Made by a program: the position numbers and the translations under genes. Of a stretch of 64,000 nucleotides of DNA, positions 63,332 to 64,000 are shown one piece after another. Location of the stretch: contig VSDK01022257.1 of the NCBI GenBank assembly GCA_009767595.1, positions 745,726-809,725 of the forward strand. Direction: 5' to 3'. The notes below the pieces were generated by a model. It was not told where the DNA came from, made no database searches, and worked only from the letters and a program-made list of their open reading frames with translations. The DNA is from Symbiodinium kawagutii. Lineage: Eukaryota; Sar; Dinophyceae; Suessiales; Symbiodiniaceae. How positions within the stretch are numbered: the stretch's first letter is position 1; each line of letters begins with the position of its first letter.

Positions 63332-63872
63332 GTATGGCATAGTTACCTACATTTGAGCAATTTCATGGGTAAATGTAGGTAAATATCGCATAATTACATG
63401 AAGTACCTGGGTGATGGTTAGCTGGTGAATGATTGAAGGTTAAAAGTTTGTTACTGATCGTTAATAAGGGCTAATTAATGATAGTGGTTAATCATGGTTG
63501 AGATTATGGACAATAGCCAACAGCAAGGCACTACATCAACAATATCAACCATGGTGAACCCACTATTGCTCAACCAACAATATCCGATCAACAACGAGTG
63601 GGAAGATCACGATTCTAGAACCGTGAAAGCTGAATGAGGCGTTGCCAGCTGGGGAGCACTAGTAGTTTACCTTGGAGTTAGCCCGAGGGACCACAGCGGT
63701 TGAGTCAGCTCACATCTACCATTCTTAACATTCTGTATAGCTTGCTGTGATTTCACATGATGTTTTCATCAATGACCACTCTGTACTTGAGATGTTTTTT
63801 CGCTATAGCCCCAGCACGTTTCCGGCTGTGCCAAACCTTACAGATCCACACAGAAAGCCGCAATTGAGTTCT
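63332..63872. other. G15 intron
   Basis: Begins with an inverted ATTTACCTACATTTG / AATGTAGGTAAAT pair, then AT-rich sequence. No coding island seen. Confidence 0.5.
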
Positions 63873-63990
63873 GTACAAGTTGGGCCCCAACCACTTATAA
63901 GTTGGGTTATAACCCCTATAACTGGTAGTTAACCCCAGTTAGATTAGTTATAAACCAACTTAGTTCAGTGGTTGGGGGCCCAACTTGTAC
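63873..63990 (+). mobile_element. Family D element, best copy
   Basis: GTACAAGTTGGGCCCCAACC, ACTTATAAGTTGGGTTATAA at the left; AGTGGTTGGGGGCCCAACTT, GTAC at the right. About 25-base terminal inverted repeats, GTAC at both ends. Confidence 0.9.
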
Positions 63991-64000
63991 CCACCGAGAA

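Overview
The window looks like nuclear DNA of an intron-rich protist. A dinoflagellate of the Symbiodiniaceae/Suessiales type is the best fit. The reasons are: short GC-rich coding islands (about 25-300 bases) in AT-richer DNA; every convincing island reads on the + strand over 64 kb; acceptors are mostly AG (often AG|G); and the introns are built from short inverted-repeat elements, as described for dinoflagellate 'introners'. The organism is inferred. I saw no spliced-leader gene, rRNA, tRNA, CRISPR array or bacterial operon. Two runs of N (1553-2083 and 32603-32722) mark assembly gaps.

All gene models here were spliced by eye, using open frame, splice sites and matching codon phase from exon to exon. 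Many GC-rich exons are open in two or three frames, so exon positions are more reliable than reading frames. No product could be named with confidence.

Layout. 0.8-16.5 kb: about 20 exons of one long gene (model G1), with a possible terminal exon at 16358-16464. 16.5-19.7 kb: a spacer without introner-like repeats, holding eight copies of a 73-bp repeat. 19.7-21.6 kb: a complete five-exon model (G2, 167 aa). 22.6-35.7 kb: one or more genes of membrane-protein type (G3/G4), ending at 35676. 36.2-42.4 kb: model G5, nine linked exons, one with a P-loop-like motif. 42.9-48.3 kb: ambiguous exons (G6). 48.4-62 kb: a run of small models, G7 (260 aa, four exons), G8, G9, G10, G11, G12, G13 and G14. 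62.5 kb to the end: the start of G15.

Intron elements. Family A is about 45-115 bp with termini like CTGGTTGGTGGTTT / AAACCACCAACCAG. Family B is about 100 bp, GGTGGTTTCTCAAAATAGGG ... TTTTGAGAAACCACC, with more than 20 copies. Family C is about 115 bp, GGCNGTGGGTCAAAACC ... TTGACCCANNGCC. Family D is about 60-115 bp, GTGGGCCCCCAACCACT ... AGTGGTTGGGGGCC. In several places the element end supplies the GT donor of the predicted intron, and short direct repeats flank copies. This is the most striking biology in the window.
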